Of a DNA stretch of 64,000 nucleotides, positions 16,722-25,183 are shown in pieces. A program made the translations under genes and the position numbers. The stretch covers positions 186,001 to 250,000 of the forward strand of contig NZ_JAGIAS010000010.1 in the NCBI RefSeq assembly GCF_017744695.1, read 5' to 3'. The DNA comes from Dyadobacter sp. GTDB taxonomy: Bacteria > Bacteroidota > Bacteroidia > Cytophagales > Spirosomataceae. The notes beneath the pieces were generated by a model. That model was not told the DNA's origin. It was given only the letters and a program-made list of their open reading frames with translations, and ran no database searches. Numbering within the stretch: position 1 is the stretch's first letter; each line of letters begins with the position of its first letter.

Positions 16722-17942
16722 TTAATCCATTTTATCGGCCAGCTCGAAGTTTAGTTTCAGTTGCTTCCTGGTCGATGCGGTAAGTTCGCGTTTAGCCAAC
16801 GCGTGGCACTCGTAAGTGGCATCGGCGAACATCATTTGTTGCGGTGGTGTCTTTTGCGTAGCTGCCGAAGGTCCGCGCAATGCGCCTACAAGCCCCATCT
16901 CCCGCGCTACGTATACATAACGCACGGCGTCTATCACCACGCCTGCAGAGTTGGGTGAATCCTGTACTGAAAGTTGCGCGTCGAGCGTCACGGGTGAGCC
17001 CATGAAACCTTCGAGTTCCAGGCGGAAATTGGCTACTTTATTGTCGCCGTAAAACGCAATGTATTCGGATGGTCCCGCGTGCAGAAAGCTGTCGGTGGTG
17101 GAAATGCCCCGGATGTCGTTTTGGGCGCGGATCACATTCTCTTTCGAAATTTTCTTCGATTTCAGGCGGTTTTTGTCTTCCATATTCAGGAAATCGGTGT
17201 TGCCGCCTACGTTGCGCTGGATGTGCGCTTTTACGTGGTGACCGCGCTCGAAGGCGAGTTCCTGCAACATTTGCGACAATATGCTTGCCCCAAACTGGCT
17301 CCGCATGTCGTCGCCGATCAGTGGGATGCCTGCGTCGATGAACTTCTGCTCCCATTCCGGGTCGGACGCGATGAATACCGGAATGCAGTTCACGAGTGAA
17401 ATGCCGAGCTCGAGGCAGATTTCGGCGTAAAATTCCGTTGCAAGTTGCGATCCTACCGGTAGGTAATTAATCAGCACTTCGGCCTCGTGCGCTTGCAGGT
17501 GTGCGATGATTTCCTGGCGAATGGTAGCCGTCAATGCTTCACTATATTCTTCGCCGCTCGTTAGCAGGTCGGTTCCTTTTAGCTCTTCTTTTACTACGAA
17601 ACGGTTATCTGCCGGGTAGGCGAGCATTTGCGGGGAGACGCCGTCGAGTACCGGGGAACGATAAACCGGTGCCTCGCTGGTAATGTCGGTGTACAGCTCA
17701 ATCGCGCAGTTGGGTTTCGTGAAAATGGCATCTTTCAATGCCAGGCCAATCTTGCGGTCGTCCACGTCGAATCCACATACAAATTCAATGTTCGCGGCGC
17801 GGTAGCCACCTATATCGTCTGCCATGAGCCCCGAAGTTTTTTCTGAATAGCGGGTGTAATATTCGACGCCCTGCACGAGCGAGCTGGCGCAGTTTCCCAC
17901 GCCCACAATCGCTACTTTTATCTTTTGATCAATATTTGACAT
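16722..17942 (-). CDS. ino1: Inositol-3-phosphate synthase
   Basis: A 406-residue NAD-dependent enzyme converting glucose 6-phosphate to 1L-myo-inositol 1-phosphate. The N-terminal Rossmann motif is VAIVGVGNCASSLVQG. The central region has LINYLPVGSQLA, NCIPVFIASDP and IGDDMRSQFGAS, and the conserved GNTDFLNM and KSKKIS (catalytic Lys region) follow. Its length matches the prokaryotic type found in actinobacteria and Bacteroidota, which supplies inositol lipids. It runs convergently with deoR (21-bp gap) and has its own 5' region holding a LacI-type operator. ATG at 17942 is used; the TTG two codons upstream is less likely. Confidence 0.92.
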   Translation of the reverse strand: MSNIDQKIKVAIVGVGNCASSLVQGVEYYTRYSEKTSGLMADDIGGYRAANIEFVCGFDVDDRKIGLALKDAIFTKPNCAIELYTDITSEAPVYRSPVLDGVSPQMLAYPADNRFVVKEELKGTDLLTSGEEYSEALTATIRQEIIAHLQAHEAEVLINYLPVGSQLATEFYAEICLELGISLVNCIPVFIASDPEWEQKFIDAGIPLIGDDMRSQFGASILSQMLQELAFERGHHVKAHIQRNVGGNTDFLNMEDKNRLKSKKISKENVIRAQNDIRGISTTDSFLHAGPSEYIAFYGDNKVANFRLELEGFMGSPVTLDAQLSVQDSPNSAGVVIDAVRYVYVAREMGLVGALRGPSAATQKTPPQQMMFADATYECHALAKRELTASTRKQLKLNFELADKMD

Positions 17943-18058
17943 TTCCAATAATCTAAGTTTATGATGAAAAATATATTTTAAAATATTTTAATAAATATAA
18001 AATGATTGAATTTGAGTCAAAATAAAATATTTAAATCTTGATATGCAACTGTAAATGC

Positions 18059-18086
18059 AAGTTAATGCAAACGTTTGCATTAACTT
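18059..18086. promoter_or_regulatory. Perfect 28-bp palindrome with LacI-family operator core
   Basis: The palindrome is centred at 18072/18073. Its core TGCAAACGTTTGCA matches the general LacI/GalR/CcpA operator pattern TGNAANCGNTTNCA at every fixed position. It lies about 117-144 bp upstream of the inositol-3-phosphate synthase start. No LacI-type regulator gene is in the window. Confidence 0.7.
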
Positions 18087-18106
18087 TATGATTTGATCTT
18101 ATTTAA

Positions 18107-18179
18107 GTTTTAATGCCACGAAGGCACAAATTTACACAAAGCGTCTTCGTGTAAATTTGTGCCTTCGTGGCATCAAAAC
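18107..18179. repeat. Long hairpin, 31-bp arms with one mismatch
   Basis: Arms 18113-18137 and 18149-18173 are perfectly complementary over 25 bp with an 11-nt loop, and extend to 18107 and 18179 with one mismatch. The motif GCCACGAAGGCACAAA reads like a low-complexity dispersed repeat. No reading frame covers it. It lies in the 472-bp gap between the inositol-phosphate synthase and a small hypothetical gene; nothing else is visible in 18180-18365. Confidence 0.85.
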
Positions 18180-18365
18180 CGTATGTCCGCCCGTTCGCCA
18201 ATATGCCCAGTGAACGTTCAAGTACCAGTGAAGGATAATAAGAAGACGAGGGAGAGTGAAGCGATCGTAGTGACGACGTCGTAATGCTATTTCATGGCCC
18301 TGGTCGACACCGTGAAAATGTACCTATTGATTTGGGAATACTGTAAAGGCGAATTAATAGCAAAG

Positions 18366-18388
18366 AGGCCAGGTATCATGCCTGGCCT
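18366..18388 (-). terminator. Terminator hairpin of the small hypothetical gene
   Basis: An 8-bp perfect stem AGGCCAGG/CCTGGCCT (18366-18373, 18381-18388) with a 7-nt loop lies 27 bp past the stop at 18415. In that direction it is followed by TCTTTG. Confidence 0.6.
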
Positions 18389-18414
18389 GGGTGAGAAATG
18401 ATGCCTTTCAGCAT

Positions 18415-18741
18415 TCAAAATTCGTCATCAACTTTTTGCTTAAGGAGAACTATGCGCTCGGCAATTTCCAGGCATTCGCCTTTGGACATCTGGCCAATGG
18501 TGTTTTTTACCGCGTTCATCATAACCCTTCCTTCATCGTCGTAGGCGACACCCGACCGGGTTACCGTATTGCAGAGATCGTCCCATTCAGGGGCCAGTTC
18601 GTCCGAAAACATCCTGGATGGGATAATCTTGAAGTACGCGTGCAAGGACAACAGGTCGGTCCGGCACCGGTTAGGGTCAAGCGTCAGACCTTCGACGAAT
18701 TTCGAAAGCTCAACGTAAGCAAAAATGTTAGAGTGTTTCAT
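18415..18741 (-). CDS. Hypothetical protein, 108 aa
   Basis: I do not recognise the family. It is a soluble, mainly helical 108-residue protein (MKHSNIFAYVEL at the start, LEIAERIVLLKQKVDDEF at the end) with no signal peptide, membrane segment or Cys motif. Support for a real gene is the ATG start, a terminator just downstream and flanking non-coding DNA on both sides. The segment PSRMFSDELAPEWDDLCN and the final amphipathic helix suggest a small interaction protein, but no function is assigned. Confidence 0.6.
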   Translation of the reverse strand: MKHSNIFAYVELSKFVEGLTLDPNRCRTDLLSLHAYFKIIPSRMFSDELAPEWDDLCNTVTRSGVAYDDEGRVMMNAVKNTIGQMSKGECLEIAERIVLLKQKVDDEF

Positions 18742-18977
18742 GAATGGAGGGTTGGATTTGAAATAGCATAACCTATTGACTGTAAATGTATCTTTTTACG
18801 CTTTACAGGGCAAACAGGGCTATTTTCTGTGGATTGGGTATTACAATGGCTGATTTTATAGTTGCCTAATTTTTAGATAATTAGTAACTAATTCTACAAA
18901 AACCGCCTAATTAGAAAATAAAGGCAATTTATTTAACGGTAATGCAGTCAGCGGGATTTGGGCGAGCGCAGGAGAAC

Positions 18978-19250
18978 CTACTGCGTATTGGAAGCCTTTT
19001 TCCCTTTTATGAGTGCGGCGATGCCAAGTATGATAACTGCCCCGAGGAAAGCCGTAATAATTCTGGAAACCAGTGGCGGCAGCCCCAATTCGACCTCCAG
19101 ATCGTCGCCAAACACCCATCCTCCGACAAATCCACCGATGATACCTAAAACAAGTTGCATCCACAGGGAGAATGAAAACCGGCTGAATACCTTGTCGGCG
19201 AGCCAGCCCGCCAGCGCTCCAACTAAAATCGACGTGAGAAGATTCATCAT
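18978..19250 (-). CDS. GlsB/YeaQ/YmgE family stress response membrane protein
   Basis: A 90-residue, very hydrophobic protein with three membrane segments and the glycine-rich pattern of the transglycosylase-associated protein family: LVGALAGWLADKVF, LGIIGGFVGGWVFG, and ITAFLGAVIILGIAAL, ending in a short basic tail. Members are induced by general or envelope stress; the molecular role is not settled. It is a single gene. Two ATGs stand at 19250 and 19247 and cannot be separated. Confidence 0.88.
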   Translation of the reverse strand: MMNLLTSILVGALAGWLADKVFSRFSFSLWMQLVLGIIGGFVGGWVFGDDLEVELGLPPLVSRIITAFLGAVIILGIAALIKGKKASNTQ

Positions 19251-19405
19251 AGTTCTGTTGTTGGTTATGGGTAGATGTATGAAAATGCCGGGCTGTGAAC
19301 GTTGGTTTGTGACTGACAGTCAACGCTATGCAATGATAGAGATAAATTTTAAAGAAGCAAGTCCCTGTATGTTAAATGTTGGTTACCGGGACGGTTATGC
19401 AGCTT

Positions 19406-19611
19406 GGAAATCGAACGGCACCGTCCGCCCGGCCGTATCTAGATTTTAGGAAACTCCTATTCTATCTTACGCAAGAAAAAAGCCAGACAAAGTGCCTGGC
19501 TTTCGTGACCGCGACGGGAATCGAACGGCACCGGCCGCCCGGCCATATCTAGAGTTATGAAACTCCTATTCTATCCTACACAAGAAAAGCCAGACAAAGT
19601 GCCTGGCTTTC
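19406..19611 (-). pseudogene. Two tandem degenerate copies of the tRNA-Arg 3' half plus terminator
   Basis: Copy A (about 19406-19503) and copy B (about 19504-19611) repeat the anticodon arm, T-arm and (in B) acceptor 3' strand of the adjacent tRNA, each followed by the same terminator-like hairpin; the period is 107-110 bp. Both lack the D-arm and 5' acceptor strand. Both carry a GC-rich replacement (19414-19433 in A, 19524-19543 in B) where the intact gene has the T-stem to variable-loop junction. They cannot fold as tRNAs. The rest of 19251-19405 shows no feature. Confidence 0.75.
19586..19610 (-). terminator. Terminator of tRNA-Arg
   Basis: An 8-bp stem AAAGCCAG/CTGGCTTT (19586-19593 with 19603-19610) starts 3 bp past the tRNA 3' end, followed in that direction by TTCTTG. 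The same hairpin recurs at 19479-19503 after degenerate copy B. Confidence 0.7.
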
Positions 19612-19612
19612 G

Positions 19613-19684
19613 TGACCGCGACGGGAATCGAACCCATATCTAGAGTTTAGGAAACTCCTATTCTATCCGTTGAACTACGCAGTC
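19613..19684 (-). tRNA. tRNA-Arg (anticodon CCU)
   Basis: A complete 72-nt cloverleaf on the minus strand: acceptor GACTGCG with CGCGGTC, D-stem GTTC with GAAT, anticodon stem GGAGT with ACTCT, loop TTCCTAA with anticodon CCT, T-loop TTCGATT closed by GGG/CCC. The discriminator is A and CCA is not encoded. It reads AGG codons. Confidence 0.93.
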
Positions 19685-19752
19685 GAAACTAGCGCCCTGG
19701 AATTGGGTTTCGGGGTGCAAAACTGAGAAAAATTCGTTTGAATTACAAATGA

Positions 19753-20988
19753 TTATTCCTCTGCTTCCACCGGTGTGTAACCGAGATCCAACCAGTTGGG
19801 GTAAATGGAGAAATGTTTTTCTTTCACCAATGAGAATAACGTGCGTTTCAATTCGTCGATGTTTTCCTTTTGCTGGGCCGAGATGAAAACGACATGGTCG
19901 GCTTTTTCCGAAATGTAGCTTCTTTTCAGCTGGTTGAGCACGTCCTGCGTCGATGGCGCGGTGTTTTCCTCTTCGTCCTCGTCGTTGTAGGATGGTTTGT
20001 ACAAATCTATTTTGTTGAAAACCAATATCGAAGGCTTGTTAGCAGCACCGATTTCCTCCAGCGTTTTGTTGACTACATCCAGGTGCTCTTCAAAAGAAGC
20101 GTGCGATATATCTACGACGTGCATCAGAATGTCCGCCTCGCGTACCTCGTCGAGGGTCGATTTGAACGATTCGATGAGTGTTGTAGGCAGCTTGCGGATA
20201 AAACCGACGGTGTCCGTAAGCAGGAAAGGGATATTTTCCATATTCACTTTCCGTACCGTGGAGTCGACGGTGGCGAAGAGCTTGTTCTCGGCAAAAACGT
20301 CGGCTTTCGAAAGGTTACGCATCAAGGTCGATTTACCTACGTTGGTGTAGCCCACAATGGCGACGCGGACGAGGCGGTCGCGCTCTTTGCGTCGTGTAAC
20401 GCTCTGTTTGTCGACCTTTTCCAGCTTTTCTTTCAGGAATGCAATCCGGTCTTTCACGATCCGACGGTCGGTTTCGAGCTCGGTTTCGCCGGGCCCACGC
20501 ATACCCACACCGGCGCCCGACTGGCGGCTAAGGTGCGTCCACATGCGTGTCAAACGCGGGTACATATATTGGTACTGCGCGAGCTCCACCTGCAATTTCG
20601 CCTGGGCGGTCTGTGCGCGCATGGCAAAAATGGCGAGGATCAGCAAGCTGCGGTCGATCACTTTAATGTCCTTGAAAACGGCTTCGAGGTTCCGGACCTG
20701 TGACGGCGTAAGGTCGTCATCGTAAATGATCATGTCCACCGGATTAGCAGTGACATAAATCAGGATTTCTTCGAGTTTCCCCTTTCCGGTATAAGTCCGG
20801 ATGTCGGTCCGTTCGAGGTTTTGGGTGAAAGTCTGGACTGTTTCCACGCCCAGCGTAGTCGCCAGGAACGCAAGTTCTTCCAGGTATTCCTTCGTCTTTT
20901 CTGTGTTTTGTTTTTGGGTGCTTACAGCAACCAGAACGGCTGTTTCCTTTTTGGCAGCTGTCGAATATAACTTTTTCTTATCAATCAT
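19753..20988 (-). CDS. hflX: GTPase HflX
   Basis: A 411-residue ribosome-associated GTPase that splits stalled or stress-hibernating ribosomes. The N-terminal HflX domain has TYTGKGKLEE and YDDDLTPSQVRNLE. The linker has GAGVGMRGPGETELETDRR. The GTPase domain has G1 GYTNVGKST, G3 DTVGF and G4 NKID. The acidic insert near residue 350 (NDEDEEEN) is not a core element. The ATG at 20988 gives the normal N-terminus; earlier in-frame starts add unrelated sequence. It is a monocistronic gene next to tRNA-Arg. Confidence 0.95.
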   Translation of the reverse strand: MIDKKKLYSTAAKKETAVLVAVSTQKQNTEKTKEYLEELAFLATTLGVETVQTFTQNLERTDIRTYTGKGKLEEILIYVTANPVDMIIYDDDLTPSQVRNLEAVFKDIKVIDRSLLILAIFAMRAQTAQAKLQVELAQYQYMYPRLTRMWTHLSRQSGAGVGMRGPGETELETDRRIVKDRIAFLKEKLEKVDKQSVTRRKERDRLVRVAIVGYTNVGKSTLMRNLSKADVFAENKLFATVDSTVRKVNMENIPFLLTDTVGFIRKLPTTLIESFKSTLDEVREADILMHVVDISHASFEEHLDVVNKTLEEIGAANKPSILVFNKIDLYKPSYNDEDEEENTAPSTQDVLNQLKRSYISEKADHVVFISAQQKENIDELKRTLFSLVKEKHFSIYPNWLDLGYTPVEAEE

Positions 20989-21144
20989 GCACTGGTGTTT
21001 TATGTCTTTGTTCCGGCTCAAAATCCTGCGATAGCATACCCACATGCCGGAAAAGGGGCAGAGTTGCAACGGTTTGCCAGCGGCAAAAGTTCACCGCAGG
21101 AATTTGTGAAATTACATTTAGCATTTAACAAATCCATTTTTTGG

Positions 21145-21177
21145 TTTGATTATTCAAAAAAGTCTTTTGTATCTTTG
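21145..21177 (+). promoter_or_regulatory. Promoter of the MATE gene
   Basis: TATCTTTG (21170-21177) matches the Bacteroidota -7 consensus exactly, with TTTG (21145-21148) as -33 element, 21 bp apart. The predicted transcript start near 21184 gives a leader of about 140 nt. The remainder of the 335-bp gap after hflX shows no gene. Confidence 0.6.
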
Positions 21178-21323
21178 CCGAAATTCTTAACGCCTATGTT
21201 GGTGCTCATCTTCGGCTAATGCCTAGCCACAACTCAGTCTCCGCCTTTTAACAGGCACTTTTTTACGACCCATTGCCGGTCGCACAATTTCTATTTATCC
21301 ATTATTGCAAATTTTTATTATCC

Positions 21324-22709
21324 ATGAAAAAGTGGTTTACACTGCTTCGTGAGGCTATTCGTGGCTCCGAAGAAAGTTTTACCGAAGGAAGCATCAACCG
21401 TGCCATTTTCTTGCTGTCAGTACCCATGATCCTCGAAATGGTCATGGAGTCGCTGTTCGCGGTTGTCGACATTTTCTTTGTTTCAAAAGTAAGTACGGAG
21501 GCCGTCGCGACGGTCGGCCTTACCGAATCCGTGATTACGCTGGTATATTCGCTGGCGATTGGTCTGAGCACGGCGGCCACGGCTACCATTGCCCGGCGGA
21601 CGGGTGAAGGAAACCTGGGCCAGGCGCGTCATGCGGTGGGACAGGTAATATTCATTTCATTGGCGATTTCTTCCGTAACGGCGGTGGCAGGTTACCTGCT
21701 CGCGGGCGACATTCTCCGCATGATGGGCGCCGACCATAAGGTGATCGAAACGGGTACCAATTTTGCCCGGATCCAGTTTCTCAGCAGCCCGGTGGTGGTA
21801 TTGCTCTATTCGCTGAGTGGCGCATTGCGCGGAGCGGGTGCGGCGGCGACGGCCATGCGTTCGCTGATGATAGCGAATGGGTTCAATATGCTGCTGGGAC
21901 CGATCCTGATTTTTGGCATCGGCCCCTTCCCTGAGCTTGGCGTGACAGGCGCGGCTTTGGCGACAGCCACGGGACGTACCATCGGCGTTGGTTACCAGTT
22001 GTTTTCGCTTACGAAAGGTAAAAGGGCTTTGGGCTTGCTTTGGGAAGATCTTAAACCTAATCCTGAAACGATCAGGGCGATTGTCAAAATTGCAACCGGT
22101 GGTACTGTACAGTTCCTGATAGGCTCCGCAAGCTGGATTTTCCTGACACGCATTCTCTCCGAATTCGGTAGCGACGTGGTAGCGGGTTATACCATCGCTA
22201 TCCGCGTGGTCATGTTCACATTGCTGCCGGCGTGGGGATTGGCCAATGCTGCGGCGACGCTGGTAGGGCAGAACCTTGGTGCCGAGAAGCCCGAGCGAGC
22301 CGAAGCGTCGGTATGGAAATGTGCTTCATTTAACCTCATATTCCTGGGCGTGCTGGCGGTTGTGATGTTTGTCGGGGCAGGGAATATTATCAACCTTTTT
22401 AGCACGCAGCCGCATGTCGTCGAAACGGGGGAGCTGGCATTGCGTGTGCTGTGTATGGGCTATGGGTTTTACGCTTACGGGATGGTGGTAATCCAGTCGC
22501 TGAATGGCGCTGGTGATACCAAAACGCCGACGGTCCTGAACCTGATCGCGTTCTGGGCTGTACAGATCCCTACTGCGTATGTACTGGCCGTTATCCTGAA
22601 TTTCGGGCCGGTCGGAGTTTTTGCTGCGGTACCCATTGCGGAATCCGTCCTGGCGATGCTGGGCATATGGCGGTTCCGTCTCGGGGGATGGAAGGTCATT
22701 AAAGTGTAA
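21324..22709 (+). CDS. MATE family efflux transporter
   Basis: A 461-residue protein with twelve membrane helices in two homologous halves (first half from LLSVPMILEMVMES, second from ATGGTVQFLIGSASW). It resembles the NorM/DinF-like MATE exporters that expel cationic drugs or metabolites with Na+ or H+. The ATG at 21324 is used because the stretch before it (from 21273) is leader sequence. It has its own promoter and is followed by decamer array 2. The substrate is unknown. Confidence 0.92.
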   Translation: MKKWFTLLREAIRGSEESFTEGSINRAIFLLSVPMILEMVMESLFAVVDIFFVSKVSTEAVATVGLTESVITLVYSLAIGLSTAATATIARRTGEGNLGQARHAVGQVIFISLAISSVTAVAGYLLAGDILRMMGADHKVIETGTNFARIQFLSSPVVVLLYSLSGALRGAGAAATAMRSLMIANGFNMLLGPILIFGIGPFPELGVTGAALATATGRTIGVGYQLFSLTKGKRALGLLWEDLKPNPETIRAIVKIATGGTVQFLIGSASWIFLTRILSEFGSDVVAGYTIAIRVVMFTLLPAWGLANAAATLVGQNLGAEKPERAEASVWKCASFNLIFLGVLAVVMFVGAGNIINLFSTQPHVVETGELALRVLCMGYGFYAYGMVVIQSLNGAGDTKTPTVLNLIAFWAVQIPTAYVLAVILNFGPVGVFAAVPIAESVLAMLGIWRFRLGGWKVIKV

Positions 22710-22810
22710 ATATGCCTGGAATTATTCGGGGAAGTCATATAGTGTTGGGTTTGGTCAGGAGTTTTCTGATCGTGGTGCGGTATTGTCTTGTGGTTGTACG
22801 GCGGCGATAG

Positions 22811-23057
22811 GGAAGTGGTCAGGAGTGGTCAGGTATTGTCATGGGTGGTCAGGTGTGATGAAAAGTAGTCAGGAGTAGTCAGAAGTAGTCAGGTGTGGTC
22901 AAGTGTTGTTGAGAAATTATCAAGTCTTGTCAGGAATGGGCACTTATCGTCAGGAACTGTCAGGAGGTTTGGAGAGTTATGGTAAAAACATTGACAATAC
23001 CTGACTACACCTGGCAATGTCTGACTACACTTGGCTACTCCTAACTACAACTGACGT
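22811..23057. repeat. Inverted array of 10-bp tandem units (array 2)
   Basis: The left arm (22811-22970) is about fifteen 10-bp units of the type AGGNGTGGTC, with one phase slip near 22920. The right arm (22991-23057) is seven units of the opposite orientation (CTGACTACAC type). Weaker units seem to extend left to about 22750. The unit is the same as in array 1 (TCAGNNGTNG in another phase). There is no reading frame. It fills most of the 381-bp gap between the MATE and MBL-rhodanese genes. Confidence 0.85.
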
Positions 23058-23090
23058 CGACAATAAGGTAAATATAACCGCATCAACGAA

Positions 23091-24482
23091 ATGAAAATAG
23101 AACAGATATATACCGGATGCCTTGCGCAGGGCGCCTATTTCATTGTTTCAAATGGCGAAGCCGCGGTCATTGATCCGCTGCGCGAAGTAGCTCCCTATAT
23201 TCAGAAAGCTGAGAAAATCGGGGCTAAAATCCGGTATGTATTTGAAACCCATTTTCATGCGGACTTCGTTTCCGGACATATTGATCTGGCCGAAAAGACG
23301 GGGGCCGAAATTGTTTATGGTCCCGGCGCTCAAACGGGTTTTAAGGCCAACATTGCCGAAGACGGTGAGGAGTTCAGGCTGGGCAATGTCGTTATCCGTG
23401 CATTGCACACGCCCGGGCACACGATGGAGTCGACGAGCTATTTGTTGTCTGATGAATCCGCTAGGCCGGTGGCGCTGTTTAGCGGGGATACCTTATTTAT
23501 AGGGGATGTGGGCCGTCCTGATCTGGCCCAAAAAGGAGATCTGACAATGGACGACCTCGCCGGAACCCTTTACGACAGCCTCCGTTCGAAAATCATGCCG
23601 CTGCCGGATGATATAATCGTGTATCCGGCTCATGGCGCGGGCTCAGCTTGCGGCAAGAATATGAGCAAGGAAACGTCGGACACGCTCGGCAACCAGAAGC
23701 GGTTCAACTACGCCCTGCGGGCGGATATGACCAAAGACGAATTTATCAGGGAAGTTACCGCAGGCCTCACGGAACCGCCTCAGTATTTTCCCGAAAACGT
23801 CAAAATGAACCGCGACGGTTACGAAAGTATCGACGACGTGCTCGAACGAGGGCATCAGGCGTTGTCGCCGGAAGCATTTGAAGCAAAGGCCAATAATACA
23901 GGCGCATTGATCCTCGACACGCGTAAACCGGGTGATTTTGCAAAAGGTTTTATCCCTAATTCCATCAATATCGGCATCGATGGCAGTTTTGCTCCCTGGG
24001 TAGGCGCATTGATCCCCGATTTGAAGCAATTGCTGCTTATCGTAACGGAGCCGGGTAGGGAGGAAGAGGTGGTGACACGCCTAGCACGGGTAGGGTACGA
24101 CTACACGATCGGCTACCTCAACGGCGGTTTTGAAAGCTGGAAAGAGGCCGGTAAAGAATTCGATACCGTCGAATCGGTCAGTGCCGAGGAATTTGCGCGG
24201 CGTTTCGAATCGGGCAATCTGGAAGTAATTGACGTTCGCAAGCCGGATGAATTTGCTTTCGGGCACATCGAAGGAGCGCGAAACCTGCCTTTGGATTACA
24301 TCAACGACCTCATGCCAGAATTCCCCAAAGACCGGAAATTGCACATTCACTGCGCCGGAGGCTACCGCTCCATGGTCGCCGCCTCGATCCTGAAATCCCG
24401 CGGCGTCGACGATGTAGTGAATATCGAAGGAGGCTACGGTGCAGTTGCAAAGACCAACGTGCCGGTTTTGACCGAGGCGTGA
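23091..24482 (+). CDS. MBL-fold hydrolase with two rhodanese domains (persulfide dioxygenase-like)
   Basis: A 463-residue three-domain protein. The metallo-beta-lactamase domain (1-250) has the metal motif THFHADF, HTPGHTMES and FSGDTLFIGDVGRPDL, as in ETHE1-type persulfide dioxygenases. Rhodanese 1 (about 260-355) lacks the catalytic Cys loop. Rhodanese 2 (about 370-460) has HCAGGYRS, a normal active Cys. The likely job is oxidation of glutathione or other persulfides to sulfite or thiosulfate, with sulfur transfer on the second rhodanese. Two YeeE/YedE-type sulfur transporters follow, which supports a sulfur detoxification role. Confidence 0.9.
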   Translation: MKIEQIYTGCLAQGAYFIVSNGEAAVIDPLREVAPYIQKAEKIGAKIRYVFETHFHADFVSGHIDLAEKTGAEIVYGPGAQTGFKANIAEDGEEFRLGNVVIRALHTPGHTMESTSYLLSDESARPVALFSGDTLFIGDVGRPDLAQKGDLTMDDLAGTLYDSLRSKIMPLPDDIIVYPAHGAGSACGKNMSKETSDTLGNQKRFNYALRADMTKDEFIREVTAGLTEPPQYFPENVKMNRDGYESIDDVLERGHQALSPEAFEAKANNTGALILDTRKPGDFAKGFIPNSINIGIDGSFAPWVGALIPDLKQLLLIVTEPGREEEVVTRLARVGYDYTIGYLNGGFESWKEAGKEFDTVESVSAEEFARRFESGNLEVIDVRKPDEFAFGHIEGARNLPLDYINDLMPEFPKDRKLHIHCAGGYRSMVAASILKSRGVDDVVNIEGGYGAVAKTNVPVLTEA

Positions 24483-24527
24483 TTATTTGGTTGATTATTT
24501 GTAGTTTAGGGGAAATCCCGAAGGGAA

Positions 24528-24559
24528 TATAAAAACGTTAGTCATCTAACGTTTTTATA
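24528..24559 (+). terminator. Hairpin between MBL-rhodanese and YeeE genes
   Basis: A perfect 14-bp stem (24528-24541 with 24546-24559) with a 4-nt loop. The right arm contains five T, so it can act as a terminator or attenuator inside the sulfur operon. Confidence 0.6.
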
Positions 24560-24594
24560 AAAAATAAATAATATATTAATCCGATATACTTACA

Positions 24595-25170
24595 ATGAAT
24601 ATCATCGAACTTCTCAAAAAGCCCTGGCCGTGGTACGTGGCTGGGCCGTTGATTGGGCTGACTGTGCCGGTGCTGCTCTTGCTGGGGAACAAATCGTTTG
24701 GTATATCGTCGTCGCTGAGGCATATCTGTGCGGCGGTGATACCGGCCGGGTTGCCGTTTTTTAAATATAATTGGCGGAAGGAGGCGTGGAACTTGTTTTT
24801 TGTAGCCGGGATTATGGTCGGTGGCTTTGCCGGTAACTTTTGGCTGGGAAATCCAGATGCCATTGTGGTGGCGGGTGATACCCGGCAGAAGCTGGCCGCT
24901 CTGGGCATAACCGATTTTTCGGGGCTGATGCCGGCGGATATCTTTGCGCTCAGTAATGTGTTTACCCTGAAAGGTCTGATATTCTTTGTGCTGGGTGGAT
25001 TCCTGGTCGGATTTGGGACCCGGTATGCGGGAGGGTGTACATCGGGACATGCGATTATGGGATTGTCCAATCTGCAATGGCCTTCCCTGGTCGCCACGGT
25101 CAGTTTTATGATCGGCGGGTTTGCCTGCACGCATTTGCTACTGCCTTTCTTGCTCCACCTCGTTCGCTAA
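24595..25170 (+). CDS. YeeE/YedE family sulfur transporter, half 1
   Basis: A 191-residue membrane protein with about five helices. The conserved motif GTRYAGGCTSGHAIMG (residues about 140-155) holds the Cys used by thiosulfate transporters of the TsuA family. It corresponds to one half of the full-length E. coli YeeE. It is followed after 13 bp by the second half gene. With the MBL-rhodanese enzyme it forms a sulfur uptake or export and oxidation unit. Start by ATG at 24595, just after the hairpin. Confidence 0.9.
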   Translation: MNIIELLKKPWPWYVAGPLIGLTVPVLLLLGNKSFGISSSLRHICAAVIPAGLPFFKYNWRKEAWNLFFVAGIMVGGFAGNFWLGNPDAIVVAGDTRQKLAALGITDFSGLMPADIFALSNVFTLKGLIFFVLGGFLVGFGTRYAGGCTSGHAIMGLSNLQWPSLVATVSFMIGGFACTHLLLPFLLHLVR

Positions 25171-25183
25171 ATCTCTATTCATA

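Noticed and set aside
19406..19611. Two extra tRNA genes beside tRNA-Arg
   Set aside because: Both copies lack the D-arm and 5' acceptor strand and have a GC-rich replacement next to the T-arm, so no cloverleaf forms.
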